DNA of 64,000 nucleotides, from assembly GCA_017471285.1 (NCBI GenBank), contig JAFUUZ010000054.1, positions 94,975 through 158,974 of the forward strand, written 5' to 3'. The notes under the pieces were generated by a model that worked only from the letters and a program-made list of their open reading frames with translations, did no database searches and was not told the origin of the DNA. Shown here piece after piece: positions 1 through 9,661 of the stretch. This DNA is from Paludibacteraceae bacterium. Its GTDB lineage: Bacteria > Bacteroidota > Bacteroidia > Bacteroidales > Paludibacteraceae. Position 1 is the stretch's first letter, and every line of letters starts with the position of its first letter. The position numbers were made by a program, and so were the translations under genes.

Positions 1-1
1 C

Positions 2-3000
2 AACGAGAACTTCGATGCAGTGACGACTGGTTCCGGTAATGTATTGCCGCTCTGCTGGAGCTATATCAATACCTCCACCAACTCGTCCTATAACTACTAT
101 CCGAAGGTATATGGGTATTCCGCGAACTCCGGTTCGAACTGTCTGCAGTTCTATTCCTATTATAGTTCTTCTACGGATTATGACCCCCGTGACCAGTATG
201 CGATCCTGCCTGAGTTCACCAGCGTAAGCGACAAGCGTATCAAACTCAACGCGCGTGCTTATTCTACCGGCTCTTACTATGACGCTACCTTCATTGTCGG
301 CGTGATGACTGATCCGGCTAATGCATCTACGTTCGTTCCGGTGGCTACGTTCACCCCGGCAACAACGAGCTATGAGCCCTTCGTGGCGTCTCTCAACAGC
401 TATACCGGCGAGGGCAAGTTCATCGCGATCAAGATGGCGGCGGCTTACTCGTCTACGGGTTCCTATTTCTACCGTAGTCTCTATATCGATGATATCATCG
501 TTGAGGACCTCCCGTCTTGTCTGGAGCCAAGCGGCTTGGTTGCTGAACTGACTCAAGGCAATGGCTCTGTCGCATCCCTCTCCTGGACCGCCGGTGCGGA
601 CGAAACCGCTTGGACGGTTGAGTACAGCGTCAATGCGGACTTCTCCGATGCTGTTTCTCAGAACGTAAGCGAGAACCCCTCGCTCAACCTCTCCGGTCTC
701 ACGCCCGAAACCGTTTATTACGCACGCGTCAAAGCGGTATGCGGCGAAGGTGACGAGAGCGTTTGGAGCGATGCTGTCTCCTTCAAACCGACGGATAAAT
801 TCTTGTTGCTGGTTAACGACGGTACTTCCACCGGCTCTTACGTTCCATTCTATGGATACTATGCTGACGGAGAAGAATCCCATAGCCAGTTCATCATTCC
901 GGCTTCGGATCTGGTGGCTCTCCAATGGGATACCATCACGCAGCTGACATTCTATACCAATACGGAGAGCGTGGATTGCGGCGATGACCGGTTTGAGGTA
1001 TATATGGCTGAGACGGAGGCTACTACGCTGTCCGGTTTGGATTGGACTTCGCTGACCAAGGTTAGAAACGCCGCTACGGTAACTATCAGCAACAACCAGA
1101 TGGTTATCACGCTGGATGCTCCCTTCCGCTATGAGGACGGCAATCTCCTCGTCGGCTTCAAGCAGACCTCCGGATCGACTTATACAACATCGTTCTCCTG
1201 GATAGGAAAAACGGCTACATATGGCAACTCGTATTATCATTACTATAATATGGATGATTCTTATGAGTCTGCTTACCAGTCCTCCTTCCTGCCGAAGATG
1301 CTGATTGAATATAAGCCGGGCGAAGCACCCGCATGTCTCAAGCCGACGGCTTTGGCAGCAGCGCTCACCGATGGTGACGGCACAGTAGCCGCATTGAGCT
1401 GGACAGCCGGTGCGGACGAGACCGCATGGGTGGTAGAATACAGCCGTAACGCGGACTTCTCCGATGCACTCTCCGAGAGCGTAAGCGAGACCCCGGCGCT
1501 CAACCTGACCAACCTGACCGCGGAGGCGACCTACTACGCTCGCGTGAAAGCGGTATGCGGCGAGGGTATCGAGAGCGATTGGAGCAATGCTGTCTCCTTC
1601 AAACCGACCAGCGCTGTCTCCTTCACGATCAACCGTGGTTCGGCTACAAATCAATATGTTCCGGTTTATGGCTACTACGTATATAATTTCTCACGCAGTC
1701 AGTTCATCATTCCGGCGGACTCGCTGGCAAGTATCCAATGGGCTACGATCAACAAACTGACCTTCCGCGCTACCCAAAGTAGTCTGACTTGGAATAATGC
1801 CAAGTTTGAGGTTTATATGGCTCCTGCTGCCGCAACCACCATCTCTGCCTTTGCAGACTGGAGTTCGATGACCAAAGTCATGGCGGAGGCGCATCTCGAA
1901 GTGGCTGACAACCAACTGGTAATCGCATTGGATGAACCTTACCTCTATGAAGGAGGTAACCTCTTAATCGGTATTTACCAGACTGTTAAGGGTGCGTATG
2001 GTACCAGTACTTGGTATGGTGTTACCGCTACCGGTGCTTCCATGGGTGGATATAGTTCCTCTGCAGGTGCGGATGGTTATCCTTCTCAGCAGAACTTCCT
2101 GCCGGAGCTTACCATCAGTTATGTACCGGGAGAAGAACCTACGTGCTATACGCCTGCCGGCCTTGTGCTCTCCAATATCACCTCCGATGGTGTGAAAGCC
2201 GTTTGGAACAGCGAGGATGGTGCACTATGGCAATATGCCGTAGCACTCGCTTCCGATCCTGCTCCCGAGAGCTTCACCGATATGGATACAAACGCTGTAG
2301 TCATAAGCGGCTTGGCAAACGATAATACCGACTACATCTTCTATCTACGCAAGAACTGCGGTGGGGAGGACGGTGTAAGTAAGGCAGTTTCGGCGAAATT
2401 CCATACGCTGCAAATGCCGGTGGCTGTTCCGTTCGCGGACGACTTTGAGGACGGGAACAAGTGGGTTCTCATCAACGGCGTTTGCACGAACGGATGGGCT
2501 TTAGGTGAAGCTGCACATGCCGGTGAGAGCGGACACGCTCTCTATATCTCCGAAGACGGAGGCGCATCCTATTCTTACGAAGGATATGCTTCAAGTGCTT
2601 ATTCGATGGTTTATGCAGAGAAAGCGTTTACCTTCGATGAAGGCAACTATATCTTCAGCTATGATTGGAAATGCCAGGGCTATATCAACTATGGTACGCC
2701 GTACGATTTCCTGCGCGTGGCACTCGTTCCTGTTTCAGTAGAATTGGCAGCTTCTTCCGCTTCCTATTCGTATGCTCCTACAGGATTCACGTATAATACC
2801 CTGCCTGCCGGCTGGATCGCCCTTGATGGCGGCGCAGCCCTCAACGGATCTGCCGCATGGCAAAGCCAGGCAACCGAAGAGTTGGCTATCCCTGCCGGTA
2901 CATACAAAGTGGTATTCGCTTGGAGAAATGCTACTTCCAATTACTCAGGATCCGATCCTGCGGCTGTAGATAACTTCAGCATTGCCAAGGTGGCTTGTGC

Positions 3001-6000
3001 TGCTCCGACGGCTGTAACGGCGGGCGAGCTGACCGCTACTACGGCTGCTATCTCGTGGATAGCTGATCCGGAGCAGACGGCTTGGCAGATCGCTTATGAC
3101 ACGATCGCTACAAACCAGCCGGATACACTCCTGTCGCTGGCTAACATAGCGGACAACCCGCATACGCTCAGTCTGCTGGAGCCCGAGCATACCTATTATG
3201 TATATGTACGCGCGAACTGCGACGAGGATGTCAATAGCGCATGGGCGAACGGTACATTCCGTACGGCAAGCCTCTGCCAGACACCGGATGCCCTCGCTGC
3301 TGCTAACATCGGGCTGACTTCCGCTGAGATCAGCTGGAATACCTATGGCCAGACCGGCTTCAACCTCCGCTATAAAGAGGTCGGCGCTGCTGACTGGACT
3401 ACGGTGGACAATGCGGCTGTTCCGCAGGCAATCGACGGTCTCACCCCGAGCACAAGTTACCAGGTACAGGTACAGGCCGCTTGCGAGGATGCGGACAGCT
3501 GGTCTGCGGCATTCACATTCAAGACCGCGTACGGCATTCCGTTCGAGGAGAAGTTCGCTACTTCTTCTGCTCCTGAAGACTGGAACCGCTATAGCGGTCT
3601 GCTGAGCGAAGTACAAGCCGGTACGGCACTCACATCCGGTACTGCTTGGAGCTTCGGTAGCCGCAACGGTATCTTCAATGGCAACCATGCATATGTCAAT
3701 ATTTATGGTTCGTCCAGCAATAAGTGGCTGGCTACTCCGGCGATCACCTTGACCGAAGCCGCACAGCTTTCCTTCGACCTGGCATTGACCAAGTATAATT
3801 CTTCTACGGCTGTAACGGCAGGTCAGCAAGATGATGACAAGTTCGTGGTTCTCATCTCTACCGACAACGGCGCTACCTGGACGGTGCTCCGTCAATGGGA
3901 TAACGCAGGCTCCGGGTTCGTTTACGACGAGATCACGAACAACGCTGCAGGCCAGGAGGTTATTATCAACCTCAGCGCTTATACCGGTCAGTCTGTGATC
4001 GTTGCCTTCTATGGCGAATCCACTGTTTCTGCGGATACAGGCGGTGACAATGATCTCCATATTGACAATGTACTGATCGACAAGATCCCGACTTGTCCGA
4101 AGCAGACGGGTCTGACGATCTCCGAAGTTTCCGCCCATACGGCTAAGCTCGCTTGGACGGCAGGCGCAGAGGAGCAGGATGCATGGCAGATCGCCCTCGA
4201 CACGATCGCGGGCTTCAACCCCGATACGCTCAGCTCGCTCATTGATGTAACGGAGAATCCGTTTGTACTGAGCGGTCTCCTGCCGCAGCACACCTATTAT
4301 GTATATGTACGCGCGAACTGCGGCGTGGAAGACGGCGTAAGCCGCTGGACGGATGTCAACTCCTTCCGCACGACCATCGCTTGTCCTGCTCCGACGGCTC
4401 TGGTAGCTGCCCTCACGCCGGGCAACGGCGCTGTCGCTACCCTCAACTGGACGGCAGGCGCAGTGGAGACCGACTGGATCGTAGAGTATAGTGTCAACGC
4501 CGACTTCTCGGATGCTGTCAGCGTTCCGGTGGCAGGTGATCCTGCGCTCGATCTGACCGCCCTGACGGCTGAGACTACCTACTACGCCCGCGTGAAAGCC
4601 GATTGCGGCGAACTCGACGGCGAGAGCCTCTGGAGCGCTTCGATCTCCTTCACCCCGACCGACCGCTACGAGCTCATGCTCAACGACGGAAGCACGACTA
4701 ATTCCTATGTTCCGGTATATGGCAACTATGCAGAGAATTACTCTTTGGGTCAGTTCATCGTTCCGGCGGCTCAACTCGAAGCCATCCTCTGGGATAGCAT
4801 TCAGGCACTGACCTTCTACGCTTCTAACGCAAATGTTAGCTGGGGCGATGCTCAGTTTGAGGCATACGTGGCTGAGGTGGAAGAGACCGCCTTCGCTTCC
4901 GCTACGCTGAATGACTGGGAGGAGATGATTCTCGTCAAAGCGGCTGCAAGTCTCTCTGTGGCGGACGGCAAGATGGTTGTGACCTTCGATGAGCCTTACC
5001 AGTACGAAGGCGGTAACCTCATGATCGGTATCAAGGAGACTGTTTATGGTAGTTATTCAAATGTGAACTGGTACGGTGTATCGGCTTCCGGTGCTTCCGT
5101 AGGCGGTTACAAGAACAAGAATACAGGTGCTCTCACTATCGCGCAGCGTAACTTCCTGCCGAAGATGCTGATCACCTATGTTCCGGGCGTTGAGCCGGCA
5201 TGCAAGAAACCGACCGGTCTGGTTGTTTCTGACATCGCTGCCTTCTCCGCTATCGTAGCATGGGACGAGATAGAAGGTGCTGAATGGGAGTACGCGGTAC
5301 TGCCGGCTGCCGATCCGGCTCCGGAGTCCTTCGAACTCAGTACGTCCGCCCGCTCTGTAGTGCTTGACCAACTCTCCGAGAATACCGAATACGTATTCTA
5401 CCTGCGTCAGGCATGCGGTGAGGATGGTAACGGTGCTGTCGTTTCGATCGCCTTCGCTACGGATATCCAGAAAGCGGCAATTCCGTTCTATGAGGACTTC
5501 GAGACTCCGAACACCGGCTGGAAACTCGTTAACGGTGACCAACCGAACGCTTGGATGATCGGTGACGGTGCTGCTTCTACCGGTGAGAACGCACTCTATA
5601 TCTCCTCCGACGGAAGTGAGAATACCTACAACAAGGAGGCGCAATCCTCTGCCTTCGCATATATCCTGCTTGACTTCGACAAGGGCGGAAACTATCGTAT
5701 TTCCTACGAGTGGAAGGCGAACGGAGACTATGATCTGGAGGTAGGCGAGATCTATGACTTCCTGCGTGTGGTTCTTGTTCCTGCTTCTGTATCCTTCGAG
5801 GCGGGTGATGCCGACCTGCCTGCAGGCGCTATCGCGCTTGACGGCGGCGAGCAGCTCTACGGAGCAGAAGGATGGCGTAACTTCAGCGCGGAGCTGGAGA
5901 ATGTCAGTGCAGGTGTTTACAAACTGGTATTCGCTTGGTTCAACGATGATGCATACGGAGACGACACGCCTGCGGCTATCGACAATATCGCAGTCGTTCA

Positions 6001-6139
6001 CACCTCATACCCGACCGATATACAAAACGGTGCAGGTATAGAGAACCAAGCGGTTAAGTTCATCCGTGACAACCATGTTTATATCCTCCTCAACGGTAAT
6101 GTATATAACATCACCGGTCAGAAAATGGAGCTGAAGTAA
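2..6139 (+). CDS. Large secreted Fn3 / cleaved-adhesin-like protein, 5' end outside window
   Basis: The frame is open to the left edge: codons before the first in-frame GTG (20) read NENFDAV, typical of the start of a cleaved-adhesin (MAM-like) jelly roll, so the signal peptide lies outside the window. The visible 2046 residues hold four such jelly rolls (bases about 2-510, 2425-2990, 3532-4095, 5477-6000) mixed with Fn3 domains. Three copies of an Fn3 domain plus a beta module (key words YVPVYGYY, SQFIIPA, GGNLLIG) lie near 525-1325, 1329-2130 and 4382-5195. The last residues (KFIRDNHVYILLNG, YNITGQKMELK) form a C-terminal tag shared with the proteins ending at 29398 and 58858, which I infer to be a surface-sorting tail of type IX kind. 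No enzyme domain is visible. Likely an extracellular adhesin or scaffold. A hairpin terminator follows. Confidence 0.85.
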   Translation, partial: NENFDAVTTGSGNVLPLCWSYINTSTNSSYNYYPKVYGYSANSGSNCLQFYSYYSSSTDYDPRDQYAILPEFTSVSDKRIKLNARAYSTGSYYDATFIVGVMTDPANASTFVPVATFTPATTSYEPFVASLNSYTGEGKFIAIKMAAAYSSTGSYFYRSLYIDDIIVEDLPSCLEPSGLVAELTQGNGSVASLSWTAGADETAWTVEYSVNADFSDAVSQNVSENPSLNLSGLTPETVYYARVKAVCGEGDESVWSDAVSFKPTDKFLLLVNDGTSTGSYVPFYGYYADGEESHSQFIIPASDLVALQWDTITQLTFYTNTESVDCGDDRFEVYMAETEATTLSGLDWTSLTKVRNAATVTISNNQMVITLDAPFRYEDGNLLVGFKQTSGSTYTTSFSWIGKTATYGNSYYHYYNMDDSYESAYQSSFLPKMLIEYKPGEAPACLKPTALAAALTDGDGTVAALSWTAGADETAWVVEYSRNADFSDALSESVSETPALNLTNLTAEATYYARVKAVCGEGIESDWSNAVSFKPTSAVSFTINRGSATNQYVPVYGYYVYNFSRSQFIIPADSLASIQWATINKLTFRATQSSLTWNNAKFEVYMAPAAATTISAFADWSSMTKVMAEAHLEVADNQLVIALDEPYLYEGGNLLIGIYQTVKGAYGTSTWYGVTATGASMGGYSSSAGADGYPSQQNFLPELTISYVPGEEPTCYTPAGLVLSNITSDGVKAVWNSEDGALWQYAVALASDPAPESFTDMDTNAVVISGLANDNTDYIFYLRKNCGGEDGVSKAVSAKFHTLQMPVAVPFADDFEDGNKWVLINGVCTNGWALGEAAHAGESGHALYISEDGGASYSYEGYASSAYSMVYAEKAFTFDEGNYIFSYDWKCQGYINYGTPYDFLRVALVPVSVELAASSASYSYAPTGFTYNTLPAGWIALDGGAALNGSAAWQSQATEELAIPAGTYKVVFAWRNATSNYSGSDPAAVDNFSIAKVACAAPTAVTAGELTATTAAISWIADPEQTAWQIAYDTIATNQPDTLLSLANIADNPHTLSLLEPEHTYYVYVRANCDEDVNSAWANGTFRTASLCQTPDALAAANIGLTSAEISWNTYGQTGFNLRYKEVGAADWTTVDNAAVPQAIDGLTPSTSYQVQVQAACEDADSWSAAFTFKTAYGIPFEEKFATSSAPEDWNRYSGLLSEVQAGTALTSGTAWSFGSRNGIFNGNHAYVNIYGSSSNKWLATPAITLTEAAQLSFDLALTKYNSSTAVTAGQQDDDKFVVLISTDNGATWTVLRQWDNAGSGFVYDEITNNAAGQEVIINLSAYTGQSVIVAFYGESTVSADTGGDNDLHIDNVLIDKIPTCPKQTGLTISEVSAHTAKLAWTAGAEEQDAWQIALDTIAGFNPDTLSSLIDVTENPFVLSGLLPQHTYYVYVRANCGVEDGVSRWTDVNSFRTTIACPAPTALVAALTPGNGAVATLNWTAGAVETDWIVEYSVNADFSDAVSVPVAGDPALDLTALTAETTYYARVKADCGELDGESLWSASISFTPTDRYELMLNDGSTTNSYVPVYGNYAENYSLGQFIVPAAQLEAILWDSIQALTFYASNANVSWGDAQFEAYVAEVEETAFASATLNDWEEMILVKAAASLSVADGKMVVTFDEPYQYEGGNLMIGIKETVYGSYSNVNWYGVSASGASVGGYKNKNTGALTIAQRNFLPKMLITYVPGVEPACKKPTGLVVSDIAAFSAIVAWDEIEGAEWEYAVLPAADPAPESFELSTSARSVVLDQLSENTEYVFYLRQACGEDGNGAVVSIAFATDIQKAAIPFYEDFETPNTGWKLVNGDQPNAWMIGDGAASTGENALYISSDGSENTYNKEAQSSAFAYILLDFDKGGNYRISYEWKANGDYDLEVGEIYDFLRVVLVPASVSFEAGDADLPAGAIALDGGEQLYGAEGWRNFSAELENVSAGVYKLVFAWFNDDAYGDDTPAAIDNIAVVHTSYPTDIQNGAGIENQAVKFIRDNHVYILLNGNVYNITGQKMELK

Positions 6140-6148
6140 ACAACCCTC

Positions 6149-6180
6149 TCGTACATCGTACTTCCGTACGTCGTACATTC
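6149..6180. repeat. Short tandem repeat, TCGTAC type
   Basis: Four near-copies of CGTACNTCGTAC-like units lie just after the stop codon at 6139 and before the terminator. Same class as the other locus-specific short tandem repeats in this window. Confidence 0.7.
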
Positions 6181-6210
6181 AAAGAGAGCTGCCCCCGGGT
6201 AGCTCTCTTT
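6181..6210 (+). terminator. Hairpin terminator after the Fn3/adhesin gene
   Basis: A 14-bp stem (AAAGAGAGCTGCCC paired with GGGTAGCTCTCTTT, one G-T pair) closes a 2-nt loop. The end of the stem supplies the T-rich tail. Confidence 0.8.
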
Positions 6211-6215
6211 GTTTC

Positions 6216-6296
6216 TGGTTCCCCTGGTTCTTCCTAGTCCTCCTAGTCCTCCTAGTCCTCCTAGTTCCCCTGGTTCCCCTGGTCCTCCTGGTCCCT
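6216..6296. repeat. CTAG / CCTGGT short tandem repeat, 9-bp period
   Basis: Runs of TTCCCCTGG, then CCTAGTCCT repeated about four times, then back to CCTGGTTCC and CCTGGTCCT. The 9-bp period is clear. On the other strand it translates to a collagen-like GGLGGL run, which I do not accept as a gene. Confidence 0.85.
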
Positions 6297-6353
6297 CTTT
6301 TGCAACGATTATATTACAAAAAGTAGAAAAAATCGTAAAAAAGTAACAAAAAC

Positions 6354-6384
6354 TTGCGTATTTGAGATTTTTTTTGTAATTTTG
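6354..6384 (+). promoter_or_regulatory. Bacteroidetes promoter for the barrel/OmpA operon
   Basis: The -33 element TTG (6354-6356) is 20 bp from TAATTTTG (6377-6384), which matches TAnnTTTG. Transcription should begin near 6390, about 24 nt before the GTG start at 6414. Confidence 0.85.
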
Positions 6385-6413
6385 CCGCCCAAAATTGTTT
6401 ATTTGTAACAAAA

Positions 6414-7376
6414 GTGTCAAAAAAGGTCGGATTTATAGTATGTGCATTGGCATGGAGCCTGGGGATAAACGCTTATACGGCGCTGTCTCCTGAGACCTGC
6501 CATTTTATCTCGCTTCATGGCGACGCAGGCTATTCCGCCTTGCTGCATAATATGGCGGGTCAGCAGCCTTCTGCAGGTATGAATGCCAACCTCGGCGTGG
6601 ACTACCGCCTCTTCCATAACAACTTTATTTTCTCCGTCGGCATAGAGGGCATGTATGACCTCAATGTCAATAGGATGGACGAACTCGATTTTGTTATCCC
6701 GATGCGTGATACCGAGAGCCAGCTCTTCGACATGCACGTCCATGTGGACGAGTCCCGCGATCTGGCGCATATGGTGAACCTCAATATTCCTTTGCTCTTC
6801 GGCGGCGAATGGAACCGGTTCTATTTCATGGTAGGCCCGAAGATTTCGGTCAATCTCTACGGCGCTACCTCCTCCCAGGCGCAGATCACCACCTACGGCG
6901 AATATGAGAAATACTACGATGATTTCTACGACATGCCGAACCATCAGTTTGTCTCCGGCCGGTATATGGGGTCCGCTACCAAACCGATGAAGTGGAATTT
7001 CAATATCATGGCGCATCTGGAGATAGGCGGACGGGTGGGGCATATGTTCAAATACAAGCAGTTCCGCCTCAACCCCGACAAGGTACGCATGTATCTGGCG
7101 GCATACGCCGATTTCGGAATCCTCGATATCCATGTCAATAACGGCGGCGCGCCGATCTTCGAATACCGCGAGACGGAAAAGGGCGTTCAGTTCTACAGCC
7201 AGCCGCTGATGCTCAGCAGCCTTGCGGACGGAGCTGTCTTCCGCAACCTGAATGTGGGATTGAAGTTTACGGCGGCGTTCGAACTGCCCAAGAAAGGAAA
7301 ATCATATATTTACGATTATAAGAAATACGACCGCCCGCGTATCAGACGGGGAGGTAACCAAGGTATAAAATTCTAA
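6414..7376 (+). CDS. Outer-membrane beta-barrel protein
   Basis: 320 residues. The GTG start at 6414 is the only start upstream of a clear signal peptide (residues about 1-20, SKKVGFIVCALAWSLGINAY). The mature part has alternating hydrophobic and aromatic strands (FYFMVGPKISVNLYG, LRLNP-like turns) expected of a small outer-membrane barrel, and it lacks an OmpA peptidoglycan-binding domain. It is first in an operon with the OmpA-family gene that starts 4 nt after its stop; the two probably work together in the envelope, and the first half of that partner looks like a related barrel. The specific function is unknown. It could belong to the PorP/SprF-like or general outer-membrane barrel families; the sequence does not decide. 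Confidence 0.75.
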   Translation: MSKKVGFIVCALAWSLGINAYTALSPETCHFISLHGDAGYSALLHNMAGQQPSAGMNANLGVDYRLFHNNFIFSVGIEGMYDLNVNRMDELDFVIPMRDTESQLFDMHVHVDESRDLAHMVNLNIPLLFGGEWNRFYFMVGPKISVNLYGATSSQAQITTYGEYEKYYDDFYDMPNHQFVSGRYMGSATKPMKWNFNIMAHLEIGGRVGHMFKYKQFRLNPDKVRMYLAAYADFGILDIHVNNGGAPIFEYRETEKGVQFYSQPLMLSSLADGAVFRNLNVGLKFTAAFELPKKGKSYIYDYKKYDRPRIRRGGNQGIKF

Positions 7377-7380
7377 GCGT

Positions 7381-9609
7381 ATGAAACGAATCATCTGCAT
7401 ACTGTTAATGGCAATGGGTCTGGCTGCTGTCGCTCCGATGGCATCCATAGTGGATAACACTGTAGCTGCGGCTTATGCCGCGGACGCACGGGCTAAGGCT
7501 CAGGCGCAGCGGGAGAAAGAGAAAGCAAAGCGTCTCAAAGAGCGTGAGAAGGCGAAGGCGAAAGCCGCCAAGGAACGCGAGAAAGCAGCGGCGCAGAAGA
7601 AGAAAGAGCAGGCTAAGGCGGCTGCGCAGAAACAGAAAGCACGCGAGAAAGCCAAAGCACAGCAGGCGAAAGCCGCTTCTTCCAGAAAAGCAACGACAGC
7701 CAAAGCATCCAAACCTGCTTCACAACGACAGCCCGAATTGAGCGCGGCGGAGGAGAAAGAGCAGTATCTGGCACAGGTGGCGGCGATAGAGAAGAAGAAC
7801 AAACGAGTGCTCGCTTATCTCAACCGGGATATCTCTCACCGTCTCGGTTTCTGGGGCCAGGTAGGATACAGCAACCTCTTTACGTCCGGTATCAACTATG
7901 CTGCTCCGGCGGCGGAGGGATTGAACCCCGTGGGATTCCGGAACAAAGACAACGGCTTTGTGGGAGGAGGACTCGGTCTGGGCTACCAACTCCGTTACAA
8001 ACAGTTCCTTATGACCGTAGGCGCAGAGTTCAATTTCTATAACTCGGTCATGAGCCTCTCCAACTGGGAGAACGGCGAGTTTGCGCTCCAATACGGTATG
8101 CAGCCCTATGCCTCTACGATGATTTATCATTATGATTTCCGGAATCTGAATGACAAACTGATCGGCGGCTTCGTCCAGATACCTCTGCTCTTCGGTATGG
8201 AACTGAAGCAACTGCCGCTTTTCTGGCAGGCGGGTCTGAAAGCCGGCATCGGCGTGCTGGGACAATCGACTGTCGGAGGAATCCTCACTACTGCGATTGA
8301 GGATAAAGAGTTGATCGGAGGACTGACCGACATGTTCAACCATACGCTGGTGACGGACGAGGCGCTCAAACGGCCGGCTACGAAGGTGAACTTCGGCCTG
8401 AATCTGGCGGCTTCCGCGGAGGTGGGTGTCAACCTCGACCAATGGGTGAATGCGCTGCCCAAACTGAGAGTATCTCTCTTTGCCGACTACGGCTTCCTCA
8501 ATTCGCTGAGTTATAAGCCCGCGGACGGCGCGCAGGATATACCTGCTCAGATGCTGACGACCGCCAATCCGCTGGACTTCCCGACTAACTCGGCTCTCGC
8601 TACTTCCTCGGCGGCGGGGGCGAGCGTGAATCCGTTCCTCGTGGGAGTCAAACTGGCGGTATGGTTCGAACTGCCGCGCAAGCAACTGGTGGTTGGACCG
8701 ATGCCGCCGAAGCCGCTGCCGCGTCTGGGTGTCTATGCATATGATGAGGCGGGCGCTCCCCTGGGAGGCGCTTCCGTGGAGGTGACCGAACTGGCGTCGG
8801 ACAAGACGAAGCATAAGAACTCCAACAGGCAGGGCGTTGTCAAGGTCGGCCGTGTAGCCGAGGGCGAATACCGCGTGTCGGCTACCAAGAACGGCTATTT
8901 CCCCTCCGACACAGTCGTCTATACGGTGGAGGAATTCACGTATGACACCGTCAAACTGCGGATGGAGCGTATCCCCGCACCGATCGTCTATACGCTCTGT
9001 ATGAATATCTACGACGCGGAGACCAAGGAGCCGATAGAGGCTTCCGTCCGTCTCACTTCGATGAACGACACGGTAGCCCTTTATACCGCCCAGTCGTCGG
9101 ATGACGGCTTTATCGAGACACCGCTCACAGAGGGCGGCTATATAGCACGCCTCAGCGCGCAGGGATATATGCCGAAGGATGATACGCTCCATTTCGTACG
9201 CGATACCTTCGATCTATATATGCAGCATATCAAAGAGGGCATAAAGGTGAAGATAGAGAACCTCTTCTTCGCTACCAACAAGACCGTCATCCTTCCGCAA
9301 TCAGAGCAGGCGATGGCTGACCTGGCGAACTTCCTGCTGGAGAACCGGACCGTACATATCCATATCGTAGGTCATACCGATGCAGTAGGTACGGATGAAG
9401 CGAACCAGATCCTCTCCGAAGGCCGTGCCAACGCCGTCCGCAACGACCTGATCAAACGCGGGGTGGAGGCTGAGCGTATGACCGCCGAAGGCAAGGGCGA
9501 GAAAGAACCGGTGGCTGACAACGATACCGATGAGGGACGCCAGCTCAACCGCCGCGTAGAGTTCACTATCACCGATGTGGGTGACGAAGACATCCAACAG
9601 GTGTTCTGA
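7381..9609 (+). CDS. OmpA-family protein with Lys/Ala-rich stalk, barrel and regulatory-like domains
   Basis: 742 residues. A signal peptide (about 1-33) is followed by a very basic Lys/Ala/Gln/Arg-rich segment (about 35-115, repeats of EKAKAKAAKEREKA type) that should form a charged helix. Next come a beta-barrel region (about 150-450), two carboxypeptidase-regulatory-like beta domains (about 455-620, starting LPRLGVYAYDEAGAPLGGA and YTLCMNIYDAETKEPIEA) and a C-terminal OmpA domain (about 625-735) with the peptidoglycan-binding features GHTDAVGT, LSEGRANAV and NRRVEF. It likely ties the outer membrane to peptidoglycan. It is the second gene of the operon that starts at 6414. The next gene starts 52 nt downstream across a short tandem repeat. 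OmpA-type proteins beside large secreted proteins fit a surface-export or display role, which is inference. Confidence 0.88.
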   Translation: MKRIICILLMAMGLAAVAPMASIVDNTVAAAYAADARAKAQAQREKEKAKRLKEREKAKAKAAKEREKAAAQKKKEQAKAAAQKQKAREKAKAQQAKAASSRKATTAKASKPASQRQPELSAAEEKEQYLAQVAAIEKKNKRVLAYLNRDISHRLGFWGQVGYSNLFTSGINYAAPAAEGLNPVGFRNKDNGFVGGGLGLGYQLRYKQFLMTVGAEFNFYNSVMSLSNWENGEFALQYGMQPYASTMIYHYDFRNLNDKLIGGFVQIPLLFGMELKQLPLFWQAGLKAGIGVLGQSTVGGILTTAIEDKELIGGLTDMFNHTLVTDEALKRPATKVNFGLNLAASAEVGVNLDQWVNALPKLRVSLFADYGFLNSLSYKPADGAQDIPAQMLTTANPLDFPTNSALATSSAAGASVNPFLVGVKLAVWFELPRKQLVVGPMPPKPLPRLGVYAYDEAGAPLGGASVEVTELASDKTKHKNSNRQGVVKVGRVAEGEYRVSATKNGYFPSDTVVYTVEEFTYDTVKLRMERIPAPIVYTLCMNIYDAETKEPIEASVRLTSMNDTVALYTAQSSDDGFIETPLTEGGYIARLSAQGYMPKDDTLHFVRDTFDLYMQHIKEGIKVKIENLFFATNKTVILPQSEQAMADLANFLLENRTVHIHIVGHTDAVGTDEANQILSEGRANAVRNDLIKRGVEAERMTAEGKGEKEPVADNDTDEGRQLNRRVEFTITDVGDEDIQQVF

Positions 9610-9660
9610 CGAACGGAATGTCGTAATAACGCAATGTCGTAATAACGAAATAACGAAAAT
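9610..9660. repeat. Short tandem repeat, GTCGTAATAACG type
   Basis: AATGTCGTAATAACG occurs twice, followed by shortened AAATAACG copies. It fills the whole spacer between the OmpA gene and the next start codon. A related ACGTCATT repeat encodes the signal peptide of the gene at 34009. Confidence 0.75.
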
Positions 9661-9661
9661 T

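Noticed and set aside
2945-4774. 609-codon open frame on the minus strand
   Set aside because: It lies fully inside the Fn3/adhesin gene, has no signal peptide or domain and reflects the base composition of the other strand.
6118-6420. Collagen-like GGLGGL frame on the minus strand
   Set aside because: It is the translation of the CTAG/CCTGGT repeat and would overlap the terminator and the promoter at 6354.
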